6,477 bases of DNA from a bacterium (GTDB lineage: Bacteria; UBA9089; UBA9088; JAGUXG01), in assembly GCA_020061965.1 (NCBI GenBank), contig JAGUXG010000181.1, positions 1 to 6,477 on the forward strand, given 5' to 3'. The notes under the pieces were generated by a model. That model was not told where the DNA came from. It worked only from the letters and a program-made list of their open reading frames with translations, and did not search any database. Positions 5,548 through 6,477 of this stretch are shown piece by piece. Positions within the stretch are counted from its first letter, which is position 1. Each line of letters starts with the position of its first letter. The position numbers were made by a program, and so were the translations under genes.

Positions 5548-6477
5548 TTAATGAAAATCAGTTCTACCCTTACCTGTTTCGTAGATAGGATTAATAAATT
5601 TCAAGATTACCCTGCCTAATTCACCAGAAACCCTTTCTTTTACAGGCTTAACTATCAGTCCTTCCTTTAGATGCCCACCACCAAGCAATGTATTGCCCTT
5701 GGCTAATTTTTTAATCTCATCCAGATCATAATCCCCTCTATAAACCAAAGGAACAATATTATCCACTAAACCTAGTTCTTTCATTAATTCCATAAACTCA
5801 TCCCAGTTAAGATACCTTTCATTAACAAAGGCATCATAAAAGGCTATTTTTTGTGTAGTTAAGCCATATTGTAGGCTCTGCACCCTTTTACCATAGACCT
5901 CTCCAAAGAGGATAACCTTATCCGGTAATCTCTCTAATAAAATTTTATCAAAGCCGTTTTGTCTGATTGCCCGCCAGTATAGATTCCTTTTATCTTCCTG
6001 CCACATCCATCTATGTCCGCCGACAAAGAGCAGATCACCTTTTTTGGAGACCCTTAAATTCGAGCCATGAATCTTTTCAGTGACGACCACCTCCTCTCCA
6101 TTTTCAAATATATTAGGAAAGTTCTCATACCGTTCTACATCCGTATATTTACAAATCCAATCCACCTCGGCATAAGGCACCACCTTTCCTGACATATCTA
6201 TGGGTACAGGAGGCTCATATTTCTTAATCCCCAATTTATCTGTTACATCCTCTCCAAGGGGCAAATTATCCTTATTCGTGATTAAAAGCCCATAAGAATA
6301 CTCTCCCCGAAGCCTTATGGCTTTAATCCGAAACTTTTTACCCCTTAAAAATTCAAATTCTGGGGTGTCTGGAACTATTGTATCTACAGGGATGTAAATC
6401 CCTGTTCCTTCAGGGAGAAAATCCTCGCTGCGAACCACTACTTGCCATGCTGACCCCTCAATATCAGCTATAGATAG
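5548..6477 (-). CDS. ATP-dependent RNA ligase, Deinococcus Rnl (Rnl5-like) type, 5' end outside window
   Basis: The enzyme joins 3'-OH and 5'-phosphate ends, forming a lysyl-AMP intermediate. The nucleotidyltransferase motifs are complete (numbering from the GTG at 6438): motif I EKIHG (121-125, nucleophile Lys122), motif III GEVYG (179-183), motif IIIa FYDAF (200-204), motif IV EGLIVKP (259-265), motif V VILKF (277-281, Lys280). Before motif I is an OB-like N-terminal domain (GIYIPVDTIVPDTPEFEFLR, then KKFRIKAIRLRG), the hallmark of the Deinococcus radiodurans type, which seals nicks with RNA on the 3'-OH side. The GTG at 6438 is probably not the start: it lacks a usable ribosome-binding site, and the frame stays open to the edge, adding LSIADIEGSAWQVV, which fits the family's N-terminal pattern (x-I-x-D-I-x-G...W-x-V-V-V). 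The true start lies beyond the window. A role in RNA or DNA repair is likely from the family. Confidence 0.88.
   Translation of the reverse strand, partial: LSIADIEGSAWQVVVRSEDFLPEGTGIYIPVDTIVPDTPEFEFLRGKKFRIKAIRLRGEYSYGLLITNKDNLPLGEDVTDKLGIKKYEPPVPIDMSGKVVPYAEVDWICKYTDVERYENFPNIFENGEEVVVTEKIHGSNLRVSKKGDLLFVGGHRWMWQEDKRNLYWRAIRQNGFDKILLERLPDKVILFGEVYGKRVQSLQYGLTTQKIAFYDAFVNERYLNWDEFMELMKELGLVDNIVPLVYRGDYDLDEIKKLAKGNTLLGGGHLKEGLIVKPVKERVSGELGRVILKFINPIYETGKGRTDFH

Noticed and set aside
5541..5561. Possible terminator hairpin CTGAT...ATCAG at the ligase stop codon
   Set aside because: It has only a 5-bp AT-rich stem with an 11-nt loop and no following T run on the minus strand.
6449..6451. ATG preceded by GAGGGG near the right edge (about 6449) as a gene start
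   Set aside because: It is out of frame with the ligase and reaches a TGA after 12 codons.
1..6477. tRNA, rRNA, riboswitch, insertion-sequence transposase
   Set aside because: I saw no cloverleaf, no rRNA-like segment, no riboswitch motif and no transposase motifs on either strand. The 57-bp TPR repeats are not terminal inverted repeats.

Overview
The window is AT-rich bacterial DNA from an organism I cannot name. Every supportable gene lies on the minus strand. Shine-Dalgarno-like sites, sigma70-type promoters, PASTA and FecR domains and bacterial-type signal peptides point to a bacterium. TPR gene debris, short heptamer repeats and little-known secreted multidomain proteins suggest an uncultured candidate-phylum lineage. 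That placement is inference from general style, not from any marker gene.

Read in the direction of transcription (right to left), the window opens inside a Deinococcus Rnl-type (Rnl5-like) ATP-dependent RNA ligase, whose frame stays open to the right edge (5548-6477). A short YgjP/SprT-like zinc metallopeptidase follows (4954-5478). Next comes a scar region (4657-4963): the broken C-terminal end of a DHH/DHHA1 phosphoesterase butts against a tetratricopeptide-repeat (TPR) fragment carrying a heptanucleotide tandem repeat.

The centre is a two-gene overlapping operon of exported proteins. The first is a 327-aa protein with one NHL/beta-propeller-like blade (3655-4638). The second is a 775-aa mosaic: NlpC/P60-like papain fold, Ig-like segment, FecR domain, two PASTA repeats, Ig-like segment and C-terminal membrane anchor (1373-3700). 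In the NlpC/P60-like domain the position expected to hold the catalytic His appears to be Tyr. The operon is bounded on both sides by similar TPR-gene debris in the same orientation (about 1163-1372 and 4657-4830).

The left end carries an AAA_14/DUF4143-family ATPase that stops before its usual C-terminal domain (214-1122). Its promoter places the transcript start almost on the ATG. At the far left a new gene seems to start at 58 and run out of the window. Its promoter (TTGACT-17-TATTAT) has a perfect TTATAGAC/GTCTATAA palindrome between the predicted transcription start and the ribosome-binding site, which looks like an operator.

Overall this looks like an accessory, rearranged stretch, with two or three intact functional units separated by decayed genes. 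The most distinctive element is the secreted NHL-like plus NlpC-FecR-PASTA pair, a candidate envelope sensor or scaffold of unknown function.
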